A stretch of DNA of 42,468 nucleotides, taken from positions 1 through 42,468 of the forward strand of contig NZ_JAGGPA010000029.1 of NCBI RefSeq assembly GCF_018614035.1, given 5' to 3'. This document shows positions 7,701 to 16,586 of the stretch, piece after piece. Within the stretch, counting starts at the first letter, position 1. Each line of letters starts with the position of its first letter. This DNA is from Streptomyces sp. ISL-96 (GTDB lineage: Bacteria > Actinomycetota > Actinomycetes > Streptomycetales > Streptomycetaceae). The position numbers and the translations under genes are program-made. A model generated the notes under the pieces. The model was not told where the DNA came from, ran no database searches, and saw only the letters and a program-made list of their open reading frames with translations.

Positions 7701-7795
7701 GCGCAGCGGCCGCCACGCCCTCAGGGCGTTCCTGCTTGGACCGTAGTGACGTCAGCCCGCCCTGGGTATCACCGGCGGCTCAACTGTGCGCGACG

Positions 7796-8673
7796 TCACG
7801 CCAGTTGGGACAGCACGAGCCTCGCCGTCTCGGAGGGGGTCGAGCCGACTCGTACGCCTGCCGCCTCCAGGGCCAGCTTCTTCGCCTCCGCCGTGCCCGA
7901 CGAGCCCGAGACGATCGCTCCCGCGTGGCCCATCGTCTTGCCTTCGGGGGCGGTGAAGCCCGCGATGTAGCCGACGACGGGTTTGGTGATGTGGGACGAG
8001 ATGTACGCCGCCGCCCGCTCCTCCGCGTCGCCGCCGATCTCGCCTATCAGGATGATGAGTTCGGTGTCGGGGTCTTCCTCGAAGGCCGCCAGGCAGTCGA
8101 TGTGGGTGGTGCCTATCACCGGGTCGCCGCCGATACCTACCGCCGTGGTGAAGCCCGTCTCGCGCAGTTCGTACATGAGCTGGTAGGTGAGCGTGCCGGA
8201 TTTGGAGACCAGTCCTATGCGGCCCGGCTCGGTGGCGATGTCGGACGGGATGATGCCCGCGTTCGACTGGCCGGGGCTGATCAGGCCGGGCAGTTGGGGC
8301 CGATGATGCGGGTGCCTCGCGCTTTCGCGTACGCGTGAAAGGCGACCGCGTCGTGGACCGGGATGCCTTCCGTGATGACCACCGCTAGGCCGATGCCCGC
8401 GTCTGCCGCCTCCGTCACGGCGGCCTTGGCGAACGGCGGCGGGACGACGACGATCGTGACGTCGGCGGCCGTGGCGGCCATCGCTTCGGACACCGTGCCG
8501 AAGACCGGCACCGTACGGTCGTCGAAGTCGACCACCCGGCCCGCCTTGCGCGGGTTGACGCCGCCCACGACATCGGTGCCCGCGGCGAGCATGCGGCGGG
8601 TGTGCTTCATGCCCTCGGCTCCGGTCATGCCCTGGACGAGGACCTTGCTCTCCTTGGTCAGGTAGATGGCCAT
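7796..8673 (-). pseudogene. sucD: succinyl-CoA synthetase alpha subunit, single-base frameshift
   Basis: The N-terminal part (start ATG 8673) reads as a normal CoA-binding domain up to RIIGPNCP near 8290, then meets a stop. Dropping one frame restores the rest of the family: LISPGQSNAGIIPSD, the long ATP-citrate-lyase/ligase domain, and the phosphohistidine segment MGHAGAIVSG. One C is missing from what should be a CCCC run on the minus strand (8288-8290). With it restored the protein would be 292 residues, full length for SucD. This is either a true inactivating mutation or a sequencing error. It follows sucC by 17 bases. The product would join SucC to interconvert succinyl-CoA and succinate with nucleotide. 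Confidence 0.85.
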
Positions 8674-8690
8674 GTCGGTCTCTCCTCGGT

Positions 8691-9824
8691 TCAGACAGTG
8701 AGGGCTAGTTGAGCGGCTCGGCGGGCGGCGCTGTCCATCGTGGTGGCCTGGTGGACGAGGGGGTGGGCGCGGTCGTCGAGGATGGCGCGGCCCCGGGCGG
8801 CGGCGTTGCCGTCCAGGCGTACGACCAGGGGGCGGGTCAGCCGGACCGACTCCAGGGCCTGCACTATGCCGTCGGCCACCGAGTCGCAGGCCGTGATGCC
8901 GCCGAAGACGTTGACGAGGACGGACTTCACGGCCGGGTCGGAGAGGATGACGGAAAGGCCGTCGGCCATGACCCGGGCGGACGCCCCTCCCCCGATGTCG
9001 AGGAAGTTGGCGGGGCGGGCGCCGCAGCCCGCGACCACGTCGAGGGTGGACATGACGAGGCCCGCGCCGTTGCCGATGATGCCGACCTCGCCGTCGAGCT
9101 TGACGTAGTTGAGGCCCTTGGCCGTCGCCGCGGCTTCCAGCGGGTCCGTCTGCTGGTCTGACGCATACGCCCCCCAGCGCGCCTGGCGGAAGCGGGCGTT
9201 GTCGTCGACCGTGACCTTGCCGTCCAGGGCGAGGATCCGGCCGTCTGTGCACCGTACGAGCGGGTTGACCTCCACCAGCAGGGCGTCCTCCTGGGTCAGG
9301 ACCTGCCACAGCTGCTGGAGTACGGGCGCCACCTCTGGCGGGAGCCCCGCCGCCGCGGCGATTTTGGCGGCCTTGGAGGCGGTGACGCCCTCGTCCGGGT
9401 CCACGGGGATGCGGGCCACCGCCCTGGGGCGGGTCGCCGCCACCTCCTCGATGTCCATGCCGCCCTCGGCCGACGCGATGGCCAGGAAGCGGCCGGCGGT
9501 GCGGTCGAGGACGTACGAGACGTAGAACTCCGTTTCGATGCCGACCGGTTGCGCCAGCATGACCTTGCGGACCGTGTGGCCCTTGATGTCCATGCCGAGG
9601 ATCTGGCGGGCGGTCAGTTCGGCCGCCGCCGGGTCGACCGCGAGCTTCACCCCGCCCGCTTTACCGCGGCCCCCGGTCTTCACCTGCGCCTTGACGACGA
9701 CGCGGCCGCCCAGGCGCTCCGCCGCGTCACGTGCCTCACGCGGCGTGTCCGCCACCTCGGCGTCCGGCACCAATACGCCGTACCGCGCGAAGAGTTCCCT
9801 TGCCTGGTGCTCGTACAGGTCCAT
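8691..9824 (-). CDS. sucC: succinyl-CoA synthetase (ADP-forming) beta subunit
   Basis: A 377-residue ATP-grasp protein. The N-terminus MDLYEHQARELFARYGV, the VVVKAQVKTGGRGKAGGVK nucleotide-binding segment, LLVEVNPLV and the C-terminal IGNGAGLVMSTLD and VFGGITACD motifs are all SucC hallmarks. I chose the ATG at 9824 with GAGGAGCC upstream over an earlier in-frame start. It is followed by sucD. Its position divergent from oxalate genes, with a shared operator between, suggests a catabolic paralogue and not the main TCA-cycle enzyme; that is inference. The partner sucD is frameshifted here. Confidence 0.9.
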   Translation of the reverse strand: MDLYEHQARELFARYGVLVPDAEVADTPREARDAAERLGGRVVVKAQVKTGGRGKAGGVKLAVDPAAAELTARQILGMDIKGHTVRKVMLAQPVGIETEFYVSYVLDRTAGRFLAIASAEGGMDIEEVAATRPRAVARIPVDPDEGVTASKAAKIAAAAGLPPEVAPVLQQLWQVLTQEDALLVEVNPLVRCTDGRILALDGKVTVDDNARFRQARWGAYASDQQTDPLEAAATAKGLNYVKLDGEVGIIGNGAGLVMSTLDVVAGCGARPANFLDIGGGASARVMADGLSVILSDPAVKSVLVNVFGGITACDSVADGIVQALESVRLTRPLVVRLDGNAAARGRAILDDRAHPLVHQATTMDSAARRAAQLALTV

Positions 9825-9907
9825 ACCGGCTCCTCGATCCTCAGTCAGTCGGAAAGTGCCGCACGCCCCCTGGACACCACCCACCGGATGCGGGATAACA
9901 AGCTTCA

Positions 9908-9935
9908 TACAGTATTCGTCGACTGTATACAATTT
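9908..9935. promoter_or_regulatory. candidate GntR operator in the sucC/oxc divergent promoter region
   Basis: ATACAGT (9908-9914) and ACTGTAT (9923-9929) form a perfect inverted repeat with an eight-base spacer. The stretch ACTGTATACAATT (9923-9935) matches two other sites in this window, at 37675-37687 and 38861-38873. It lies 84 bases upstream of sucC and 58 upstream of the decarboxylase, so one bound dimer could control both directions. Confidence 0.55.
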
Positions 9936-9992
9936 ACCGCGTCACCGCTCCAGTACGGCTCCAGCACCCCTACGAAGGGAACGGACTTCGCC

Positions 9993-11675
9993 ATGCCCGA
10001 CGACAGCCAGGAACTCATCTCCGGTGGGCATTTGGTCGCCAAGGCGCTCAAAGCAGAAGGGGTCGACCGCATCTACACCCTCTGCGGCGGCCACATCATC
10101 GACATCTACGACGGCTGCGTCGACGAGGGCATCGACGTCGTCGACGTACGCCACGAGCAGGTCGCCGCCCACGCCGCCGACGGCTACTCCCGCATCACCG
10201 GAAAGCCGGGCTGCGCCGTCGTGACGGCCGGGCCCGGCACGACCGACGCCGTCACCGGTGTCGCCAACGCCTTCCGCGCGGAGTCGCCCATGCTGCTGAT
10301 CGGCGGCCAGGGCGCGCTCACCCAGCACAAGATGGGGTCCCTCCAGGACCTGCCGCACGTCGACATGATGGCGCCGATCACCAAGTTCGCCGCGACCGTG
10401 CCGGACACCGCACGGGCCGCCGACATGGTGTCCATGGCGTTCCGCGAGTGCTACCACGGCGCCCCCGGTCCTTCGTTCCTGGAGATTCCGCGCGACGTCC
10501 TCGACGCCAAGGTGCCCGTAGACAAGGCGCGGGTGCCGATGGCAGGGCAGTACCGGGCCTCCACGCGCGCCGCCGGTGACCCGGACGCGATCGAGAAGCT
10601 GGCCGATCTGCTCGTACACGCCGAGAAGCCGGCGATCCTGCTCGGCAGCCAGGTGTGGACGACCCGCGCGACGGACGCGGCAACCGAGCTCGTACGGACG
10701 CTGAACGTGCCCGCGTACATGAACGGCGCGGGGCGCGGAACGCTGCCGCCCGGCGACCCGCACCACTTCCAGCTCTCGCGGCGCTACGCGTTCGCCAACG
10801 CCGACCTCATCATCATCGTCGGTACGCCCTTCGACTTCCGGATGGGATACGGAAAGCGGCTCTCGCCGAACGCGACCGTCGTGCAGATCGACCTGGACTA
10901 CCGGACCGTCGGCAAGAACAGGGACATCGACCTGGGAATCGTGGGTGACGCCTCACTGATACTGCGGTCCGCCACCCAAGCCGCGTCCGGCCGGCTCAAC
11001 GGCGGCTCCGTCATGCGAAAGGCATGGCTGGAGGAGCTGCGTACCGCTGAGCAGACGGCCATCGAAAAGCGCCTGCCGCAGCTGAAGTCGGACGCGTCGC
11101 CCATCCACCCGTACCGGCTGGTGAGCGAGATCAACGACTTCCTGACCGAGGGCTCCGTCTACATCGGCGACGGCGGCGACATCGTCACCTTCTCCGGGCA
11201 GGTCGTCCAGCCCAGGACCCCCGGCCACTGGATGGACCCGGGCCCGCTCGGCACGCTCGGCGTCGGCGTCCCCTTCGTCCTCGCGGCAAAGCAGGCGCGT
11301 CCCGACAAGGAGGTCGTGGCGCTCTTCGGGGACGGCGCGTTCTCCCTCACCGGCTGGGACTTCGAGACGCTGGTCCGCTACAACCTCCCCTTCGTCGGGA
11401 TCGTCGGCAACAACTCGTCGATGAACCAGATCCGTTACGGCCAGAAGGCCAAGTACGGCGACGAGCGCGAGCGGGTCGGCAACACCCTCGGCGACGTCCA
11501 CTACGACAAGTTCGCGCAAATGCTGGGCGGTTACGGCGAAGAGGTCCGCGACCCCGCCGACATCGCGCCCGCCCTGCGCCGCGCCCGCGAGTCGGGGCTG
11601 CCGTCGCTGGTCAATGTGTGGCTCGACCCGGACGTGTACGCCCCCGGAACCATGAACCAGACCATGTACAAGTAG
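9993..11675 (+). CDS. thiamine-pyrophosphate enzyme, probable oxalyl-CoA decarboxylase
   Basis: A 560-residue TPP enzyme of the acetolactate synthase/oxalyl-CoA decarboxylase superfamily. It has the cofactor-activating glutamate in VRHEQ (about E55), and the TPP-Mg motif from GDGAF (about 446-448) to GNN (about 473). An oxalyl-CoA decarboxylase would release CO2 from oxalyl-CoA to give formyl-CoA. The case rests on context: frc follows 12 bases later and an OxlT-like transporter closes the run. From memory, the protein differs noticeably from the Oxalobacter enzyme in its substrate-end motifs (SSMNQIRYG after NN), so another acyl-CoA lyase or decarboxylase specificity is possible. The ATG at 9993 follows GAAGGGA. 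Confidence 0.75.
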   Translation: MPDDSQELISGGHLVAKALKAEGVDRIYTLCGGHIIDIYDGCVDEGIDVVDVRHEQVAAHAADGYSRITGKPGCAVVTAGPGTTDAVTGVANAFRAESPMLLIGGQGALTQHKMGSLQDLPHVDMMAPITKFAATVPDTARAADMVSMAFRECYHGAPGPSFLEIPRDVLDAKVPVDKARVPMAGQYRASTRAAGDPDAIEKLADLLVHAEKPAILLGSQVWTTRATDAATELVRTLNVPAYMNGAGRGTLPPGDPHHFQLSRRYAFANADLIIIVGTPFDFRMGYGKRLSPNATVVQIDLDYRTVGKNRDIDLGIVGDASLILRSATQAASGRLNGGSVMRKAWLEELRTAEQTAIEKRLPQLKSDASPIHPYRLVSEINDFLTEGSVYIGDGGDIVTFSGQVVQPRTPGHWMDPGPLGTLGVGVPFVLAAKQARPDKEVVALFGDGAFSLTGWDFETLVRYNLPFVGIVGNNSSMNQIRYGQKAKYGDERERVGNTLGDVHYDKFAQMLGGYGEEVRDPADIAPALRRARESGLPSLVNVWLDPDVYAPGTMNQTMYK

Positions 11676-11687
11676 TGGAGGCCTCCC

Positions 11688-12917
11688 ATGACCAAGGCCC
11701 TTGAGGGCGTGCGCGTCCTCGACATGACCCACGTACAGTCCGGCCCCTCCGCCACCCAGCTCCTCGGCTGGCTCGGCGCGGACGTGGTGAAGCTGGAGGC
11801 ACCGACCGGCGACATCACGCGGGGGCAGCTGCGCGACCTGCCGGACGTCGACTCCCTCTACTTCACGATGCTCAACTGCAACAAGCGGAGCATCACCCTC
11901 AACACGAAGACCGAGCGCGGGAAGGAGATCCTGACCGAGCTCATCCGCCGCTCCGACGTGATGGTCGAGAACTTCGGCCCCGGCGCCGTCGACCGCATGG
12001 GCTTCACCTGGGAGCGCATCCAGGAGATCAACCCGCGGATCGTCTACGCCTCGATCAAGGGCTTCGGGGAGGGCCCGTACACCAACTTCAAGGCGTACGA
12101 AGTCGTCGCCCAGGCCATGGGCGGGTCCATGGCCACCACCGGCTTCGAGGGCGGACCGCCGCTCGCCACCGGCGCCCAGATCGGTGACTCCGGGACCGGG
12201 ATCCACGCCGTCGCCGGGATCCTCGCCGCGCTCTTCCAGCGCGAGAACACCGGGCGCGGCCAGCGCGTCAACGTCGCCATGCAGCACGCCGTGCTCAACC
12301 TGTGCCGCGTGAAGCTGCGCGACCAGCAACGCCTCGCGCACGGTCCGCTCGCCGAGTATCCGAACGACGATTTCGGTGACGAGGTGCCGCGCAGCGGCAA
12401 CGCGAGCGGCGGCGGGCAGCCCGGCTGGGCGGTCAAGTGCGCGCCCGGCGGGCCCAACGACTACGTGTACGTCATCGTCCAGCCCGTCGGCTGGCGGCCG
12501 CTGGCCGAGCTGATCGGCCGGCCGGAGCTGGCCGACGATCCCGAGTGGGCGACTCCGGCGGACCGGCTGCCCAAGCTCGGCAAGATGTTCCAGCTGATCG
12601 AGGAGTGGTCCTCGACCCTCCCCAAGTGGAACGTGCTGGAGCAGCTGAACGCCCACAACATCCCCTGCGGGCCCATCCTTTCGACGAAGGAGATCTTCGA
12701 GGACGCGTCGCTCGCAGCGAACGAGATGGTCGTGGAGGTCGAGCACCCCGAGCGCGGCCGCTTCACCACCGTCGGCAACCCCATCAAGCTGTCCGACTCG
12801 CCCTTCGACGTGGTCACCTCGCCGCTGCTCGGTGAGCACAACGCGGAGGTGTACGTCGGCGAGCTCGGCCTCGGCGACGAGGAGCTGCGGCTGCTCAAGA
12901 CGAACGGAGTGATCTGA
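11688..12917 (+). CDS. frc: formyl-CoA:oxalate CoA-transferase
   Basis: A 409-residue class III CoA-transferase that resembles the Oxalobacter Frc along its length. It opens with LDMTHVQSGP and has NCNKRSI, ENFGPGAVDRMGF, the catalytic aspartate in QIGDSGTG (about D167), and the glycine loop GGGQPGW (about 241-247) that covers the active site in this family. It ends with PLLGEH. It moves CoA from formyl-CoA to oxalate, giving oxalyl-CoA and formate in the cytoplasm. GGAGG lies before the ATG. The stop overlaps the next start by one base (TGATG), showing an operon with the acyl-CoA synthetase. This is the best-supported functional call of the oxalate module. Confidence 0.92.
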   Translation: MTKALEGVRVLDMTHVQSGPSATQLLGWLGADVVKLEAPTGDITRGQLRDLPDVDSLYFTMLNCNKRSITLNTKTERGKEILTELIRRSDVMVENFGPGAVDRMGFTWERIQEINPRIVYASIKGFGEGPYTNFKAYEVVAQAMGGSMATTGFEGGPPLATGAQIGDSGTGIHAVAGILAALFQRENTGRGQRVNVAMQHAVLNLCRVKLRDQQRLAHGPLAEYPNDDFGDEVPRSGNASGGGQPGWAVKCAPGGPNDYVYVIVQPVGWRPLAELIGRPELADDPEWATPADRLPKLGKMFQLIEEWSSTLPKWNVLEQLNAHNIPCGPILSTKEIFEDASLAANEMVVEVEHPERGRFTTVGNPIKLSDSPFDVVTSPLLGEHNAEVYVGELGLGDEELRLLKTNGVI

Positions 12918-15067
12918 TGGCCGCCCTGACCCATGACGTCGCTGCGGTACGGGCCGTGCTGGACGCGGCGAGCCGCGACGGCCGCAGCGCGCTCACCGCC
13001 CCCGAGGCGAAGCTCATCGCCGACGCGTACGGCATCCCGGTGCCGGCGGAGGCGCTGGCCGAGACCGTGGACGAGGCCGTCGCCTTCGCCGACCGGATTG
13101 GCTTCCCGGTCGCGCTCAAGATCGTCTCGCCCGAGATCGTGCACAAGACGGACGCGGGCGGGGTGCTGATCGGGCTGAAGTCGGCGGGCGAGGTGCGGGC
13201 GGCGTACACGGAGATCGTGGCCAATGCCCGTGCGTACGATCCGAAGGCGCGCATCCAGGGGGTCCAGGTCCAGCAGATGGTGCCGGCGGGGCAGGAGGTC
13301 ATCGTCGGGGCCGTCACCGATCCGACCTTCGGGAAGATCGTGGCGTTCGGGCTTGGCGGGGTGCTGGTGGAGGTGCTGAAGGACATCACCTTCCGGCTCG
13401 CGCCCGCCTCCGAGGACGACGCGCTCTCCATGCTCGACTCGATCCGGGCCGCCGAGGTCCTGCGCGGCGTGCGGGGCGCGGCGTCCGTGGACCGTTCGGC
13501 ACTCGCCGGGCTCATCGTGCGGGTCTCGGAGCTGGCCGCCGACTTCCCCGAGATCGCGGAGGTCGACCTCAACCCCGTGTTCGCGACGGCCGGCGGGGTG
13601 ATGGCGGCCGACGTACGCATTCTGCTCGGCGGTCCGGCGCCCCCGCCCCGGCGCAAGTACAGCCGCGACGAGATCCTCACCTCGATGCGGCGGCTGATGC
13701 AGCCGAGGTCGGTCGCCGTCGTCGGCGCCTCCAACGAGCAGGGCAAAATCGGCAATTCGGTGATGCGCAACCTCATCGACGGCGGTTTTCCCGGCGAGAT
13801 CCATCCGGTGAATCCCCGGGCCGATGACATCTTGGGCCGCAAGGCGTACAAGAGTGTGACGGACGTTCCGGGTGAGGTGGATGTGGCGGTCTTCGCGATC
13901 CCCGCCAAGTTCGTTGCGGCGGCGCTGGAGGAGGTGGGGCGCAAGGGGATTCCCAATGCCGTGCTCATCCCGTCCGGCTTCGCCGAGACCGGCGAACACG
14001 CGCTCCAGGCGGAGATCGTGGCCATCGCGGAGCGGTACGGCGTACGTCTGCTCGGGCCGAACATCTACGGCTACTACTCGACGTGGCAGGACCTCTGCGC
14101 GACGTTCTGCACGCCGTACGACGTCAAGGGCGGGGTGGCGCTGACCTCCCAGTCCGGGGGCATCGGGATGGCGATCCTCGGGTTCGCGCGTACGACCAAG
14201 ACGGGTGTCTCGGCGATCGTCGGGCTCGGCAACAAGTCGGACCTCGACGAGGACGACCTGCTGACCTGGTTCGGTGAGGATCCCAACACCACGTGCATCG
14301 CCATGCACTTGGAGGACCTGAAGGACGGGCGGGCCTTCGTCGATGCGGCGCGGGCGACCGTACGGAAGAAGCCGATCGTGGTGCTGAAGGCGGGGCGTAC
14401 GAGCGCGGGCGCGAAGGCCGCCGGTTCGCACACGGGGGCGCTCGCGGGTGACGACGCGGTGTACGAGGACATCCTGCGGCAGGCGGGGGTGATCAGGGCG
14501 CCCGGCCTGAACGAGATGCTGGAGTACGCGCGGGCCCTGCCGGTGCTGCCGACGCCGCAGGGCGACAACGTCGTGATCATCACGGGGGCGGGCGGGTCCG
14601 GTGTGCTGCTGTCGGACGCGATTGTCGACAACGGGCTTTCGCTGATGGAGATCCCGGATGATCTGGATGCGGCGTTCAAGGCGTTCATTCCTCCCTTCGG
14701 GGCGGCCGGCAACCCGATCGACATCACGGGTGGCGAGCCTCCTTCGACGTACGAGGCGACCATCCGGCTGGGGATGGAGGACCCGCGGATTCACGCGCTG
14801 GTGCTCGGCTACTGGCACACGATCGTCACGCCGCCGATGGTCTTCGCGGAGCTGACGGCGCGGGTGGTGGAGGAGTTCAGGGCGCGCGGCATCGAGAAGC
14901 CGGTGGTGGCGTCGCTGGCCGGTGACGTGGAGGTGGAGGAGGCCTGCGCGTACCTCTACGAGCGGGGTGTCGTCGCGTATCCGTACACGACGGAGAGGCC
15001 GGTGGAGGTGCTCGGCGCGAAGTACCGGTGGGCGCGAGCCGCCGGGCTGTTGGGGGGCGGTCGATGA
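12917..15067 (+). CDS. NDP-forming acyl-CoA synthetase (acetyl-CoA synthetase type, fused)
   Basis: A 716-residue fusion with an ATP-grasp domain first (about 20-235), then a CoA-binding Rossmann domain (about 260-360, SVAVVGAS) and a ligase-like domain (about 380-710). The phosphohistidine is visible in GSHTGALAG (about H505). Many bacterial relatives have the ATP-grasp part last, so this is the permuted order. Such enzymes make acyl-CoA from acid, CoA and ATP through a histidine phosphate. In this operon it could charge oxalate or formate with CoA, or recover ATP from formyl-CoA; the substrate is inferred only from location. Confidence 0.85.
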   Translation: MAALTHDVAAVRAVLDAASRDGRSALTAPEAKLIADAYGIPVPAEALAETVDEAVAFADRIGFPVALKIVSPEIVHKTDAGGVLIGLKSAGEVRAAYTEIVANARAYDPKARIQGVQVQQMVPAGQEVIVGAVTDPTFGKIVAFGLGGVLVEVLKDITFRLAPASEDDALSMLDSIRAAEVLRGVRGAASVDRSALAGLIVRVSELAADFPEIAEVDLNPVFATAGGVMAADVRILLGGPAPPPRRKYSRDEILTSMRRLMQPRSVAVVGASNEQGKIGNSVMRNLIDGGFPGEIHPVNPRADDILGRKAYKSVTDVPGEVDVAVFAIPAKFVAAALEEVGRKGIPNAVLIPSGFAETGEHALQAEIVAIAERYGVRLLGPNIYGYYSTWQDLCATFCTPYDVKGGVALTSQSGGIGMAILGFARTTKTGVSAIVGLGNKSDLDEDDLLTWFGEDPNTTCIAMHLEDLKDGRAFVDAARATVRKKPIVVLKAGRTSAGAKAAGSHTGALAGDDAVYEDILRQAGVIRAPGLNEMLEYARALPVLPTPQGDNVVIITGAGGSGVLLSDAIVDNGLSLMEIPDDLDAAFKAFIPPFGAAGNPIDITGGEPPSTYEATIRLGMEDPRIHALVLGYWHTIVTPPMVFAELTARVVEEFRARGIEKPVVASLAGDVEVEEACAYLYERGVVAYPYTTERPVEVLGAKYRWARAAGLLGGGR

Positions 15068-15088
15068 GCTGAGCGGCGGCTCGGACCA

Positions 15089-15126
15089 CCGGGGCCCCGC
15101 GGCGTCCGCTCGCCGCGCGGCCCCGG
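15089..15126. terminator. strong intercistronic hairpin
   Basis: Sixteen-base arms (15089-15104 and 15111-15126) pair with one mismatch around a six-base loop. It lies in the 118-base gap between the acyl-CoA synthetase and the transporter. It may attenuate transcription or stabilise the upstream messenger, lowering transporter dose relative to the enzymes. Confidence 0.5.
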
Positions 15127-15185
15127 CACGAAGAACGGACAGGGGGCGCTGCCCAGGCTTCTTCGACGCAAGGGGTTCGATCGAC

Positions 15186-16574
15186 ATGGCGACAACAGAC
15201 ATCTCATCGTCCGTCCCGTACAGGGAGGTGACGGACGCAAACGGCCGGATGTACCGGCTGGGCGAGACCGATGTGGACATCATGGGCCGGCCGCGCAAGT
15301 GGATGGTCATCCTGCCGTGGGTGGGAATGATGGGGATCAGCTCGGCGGAGTACGCGTTCGCGTCCGCAGAGGAGACCCTGCACACCGCGCACGGGTGGGG
15401 CAGCCAGCACATCTTCTGGATGCTGGGCGTGTGGGTGTTCTTCCAGGCGGCGGTGGCCTTCCCGGCCGGAAAGCTGCGGGAGAGCGGGAAGCTGCCGGCC
15501 CGCTGGGCGATGATGCTGGGTGCGGTGGGCACTCTGCTCGGCTATCTTTCGCTGGCCTTCGCGCCGCATGTGATCGTGGCGTACGTCGGCTTCGGCATGT
15601 TCAGCGGGATGGGCGCCGGCATGGTCTACGCGACCTGCGTGAACATGGTCGGCAAGTGGTATCCGGAGCGCAAGGGCGGCAAGACCGGCTTCGTGAACGG
15701 CGGTTTCGCGTACGGCTCCGTGCCGTTCGTGTTCATCTTCACCGGCTACACGGACCTGACGAACTTCCGGTGGGTGCTGGTCGCCGTCGGTGTCTTCCTC
15801 GCCGGTGTGGTGGCCTTCGCGGGGTACTTCTTCCAGGACCCGCCGAAGAACTGGTGGCCCGCTGAGATCGACCCGCTGCGCAAGCCGGACGACCCGCGGG
15901 CGCGGCGCGCGATGGAGAAGAACCCGCCGGCCGTGAAGCAGTACACACCGAGGGAGGCGTGGCAGACGGGACGCGTGGGCCTGATGTGGTTCTGCCTGCT
16001 GTGTACGTCGGGTGTGAACATATTCGGCATCGCCTTCCAGGTGCCGTTCGGTGACGAGGCCGGGTTCGCGGGCGGCATCGTGGCCACGGCGATGTCCCTG
16101 AAGGCGATCGTGAACGGGACCGGGCGCGGGGTGATCGGCTGGCTCTCCGACCGGTACGGCCGCAAACAGTGCCTGATCTTCGTGTGCATCGTGCTGGGCC
16201 TTTCCCAGTACGGAATTCTCTTCTCCGGGAACATCGGCAACCTGCCGCTGTTCCTGCTCTTCTCCAGCATCTCCGGATTCGGCGGCGGCGCGATCTTCCC
16301 GATGTTCGCGGCGATGACCGCGGACTACTTCGGGGAGAACAACAACGCCTCCAACTACGGGCTCGTCTACAGCTCCAAGCTGGTGTCCGGGCTGCTCGGG
16401 TCCGGCATGGGCGCCGTGGTGGTGGGCGCGTGGGGGTACGGCGGAGCCTTCGTACTGGCCGGGTCGATCTCCCTGTTCGCCGGCTTCATCGCGATCTTCC
16501 TGCACCCGCCGGGGCGGCCGCGGGCCCGGCACATCAAGCCGAACCCGCAGCCGATCAGCCGCGACGCGGTCTGA
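15186..16574 (+). CDS. MFS transporter, OxlT-like oxalate/formate antiporter
   Basis: A 462-residue major facilitator protein with about 12 predicted membrane segments. It resembles the OxlT family: WMVILPWVGMMGISSAEYAF at the first helix, GAGMVYATCVNMVGKWYPERKGGKTG in the N-half, and a second-half GVIGWLSDRYGRK loop. OxlT exchanges oxalate in for formate out. Placement after the decarboxylase and frc supports oxalate uptake, while an FDH encoded elsewhere in the window could consume the formate. The ATG at 15186 is preceded by AAGGGG. The gene converges on the ebo operon, 12 bases away. Confidence 0.85.
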   Translation: MATTDISSSVPYREVTDANGRMYRLGETDVDIMGRPRKWMVILPWVGMMGISSAEYAFASAEETLHTAHGWGSQHIFWMLGVWVFFQAAVAFPAGKLRESGKLPARWAMMLGAVGTLLGYLSLAFAPHVIVAYVGFGMFSGMGAGMVYATCVNMVGKWYPERKGGKTGFVNGGFAYGSVPFVFIFTGYTDLTNFRWVLVAVGVFLAGVVAFAGYFFQDPPKNWWPAEIDPLRKPDDPRARRAMEKNPPAVKQYTPREAWQTGRVGLMWFCLLCTSGVNIFGIAFQVPFGDEAGFAGGIVATAMSLKAIVNGTGRGVIGWLSDRYGRKQCLIFVCIVLGLSQYGILFSGNIGNLPLFLLFSSISGFGGGAIFPMFAAMTADYFGENNNASNYGLVYSSKLVSGLLGSGMGAVVVGAWGYGGAFVLAGSISLFAGFIAIFLHPPGRPRARHIKPNPQPISRDAV

Positions 16575-16586
16575 CCGCTGCTGCTG

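Noticed and set aside
8281..9309. A separate 342-codon gene spanning sucD and sucC
   Set aside because: Its second half is the true sucD N-terminus, but the first half is sucC read in another frame; it arises from lack of stops in GC-rich DNA.
10953..12839. 628-codon minus-strand open frame
   Set aside because: Antisense shadow of the decarboxylase and frc genes; no recognisable domain.
12461..15532. 1,023-codon open frame on the minus strand
   Set aside because: It is the antisense of frc, the acyl-CoA synthetase and the transporter start, whose protein families are clear. Its translation is Arg/His/Pro-rich with no motif, a GC-bias artefact.
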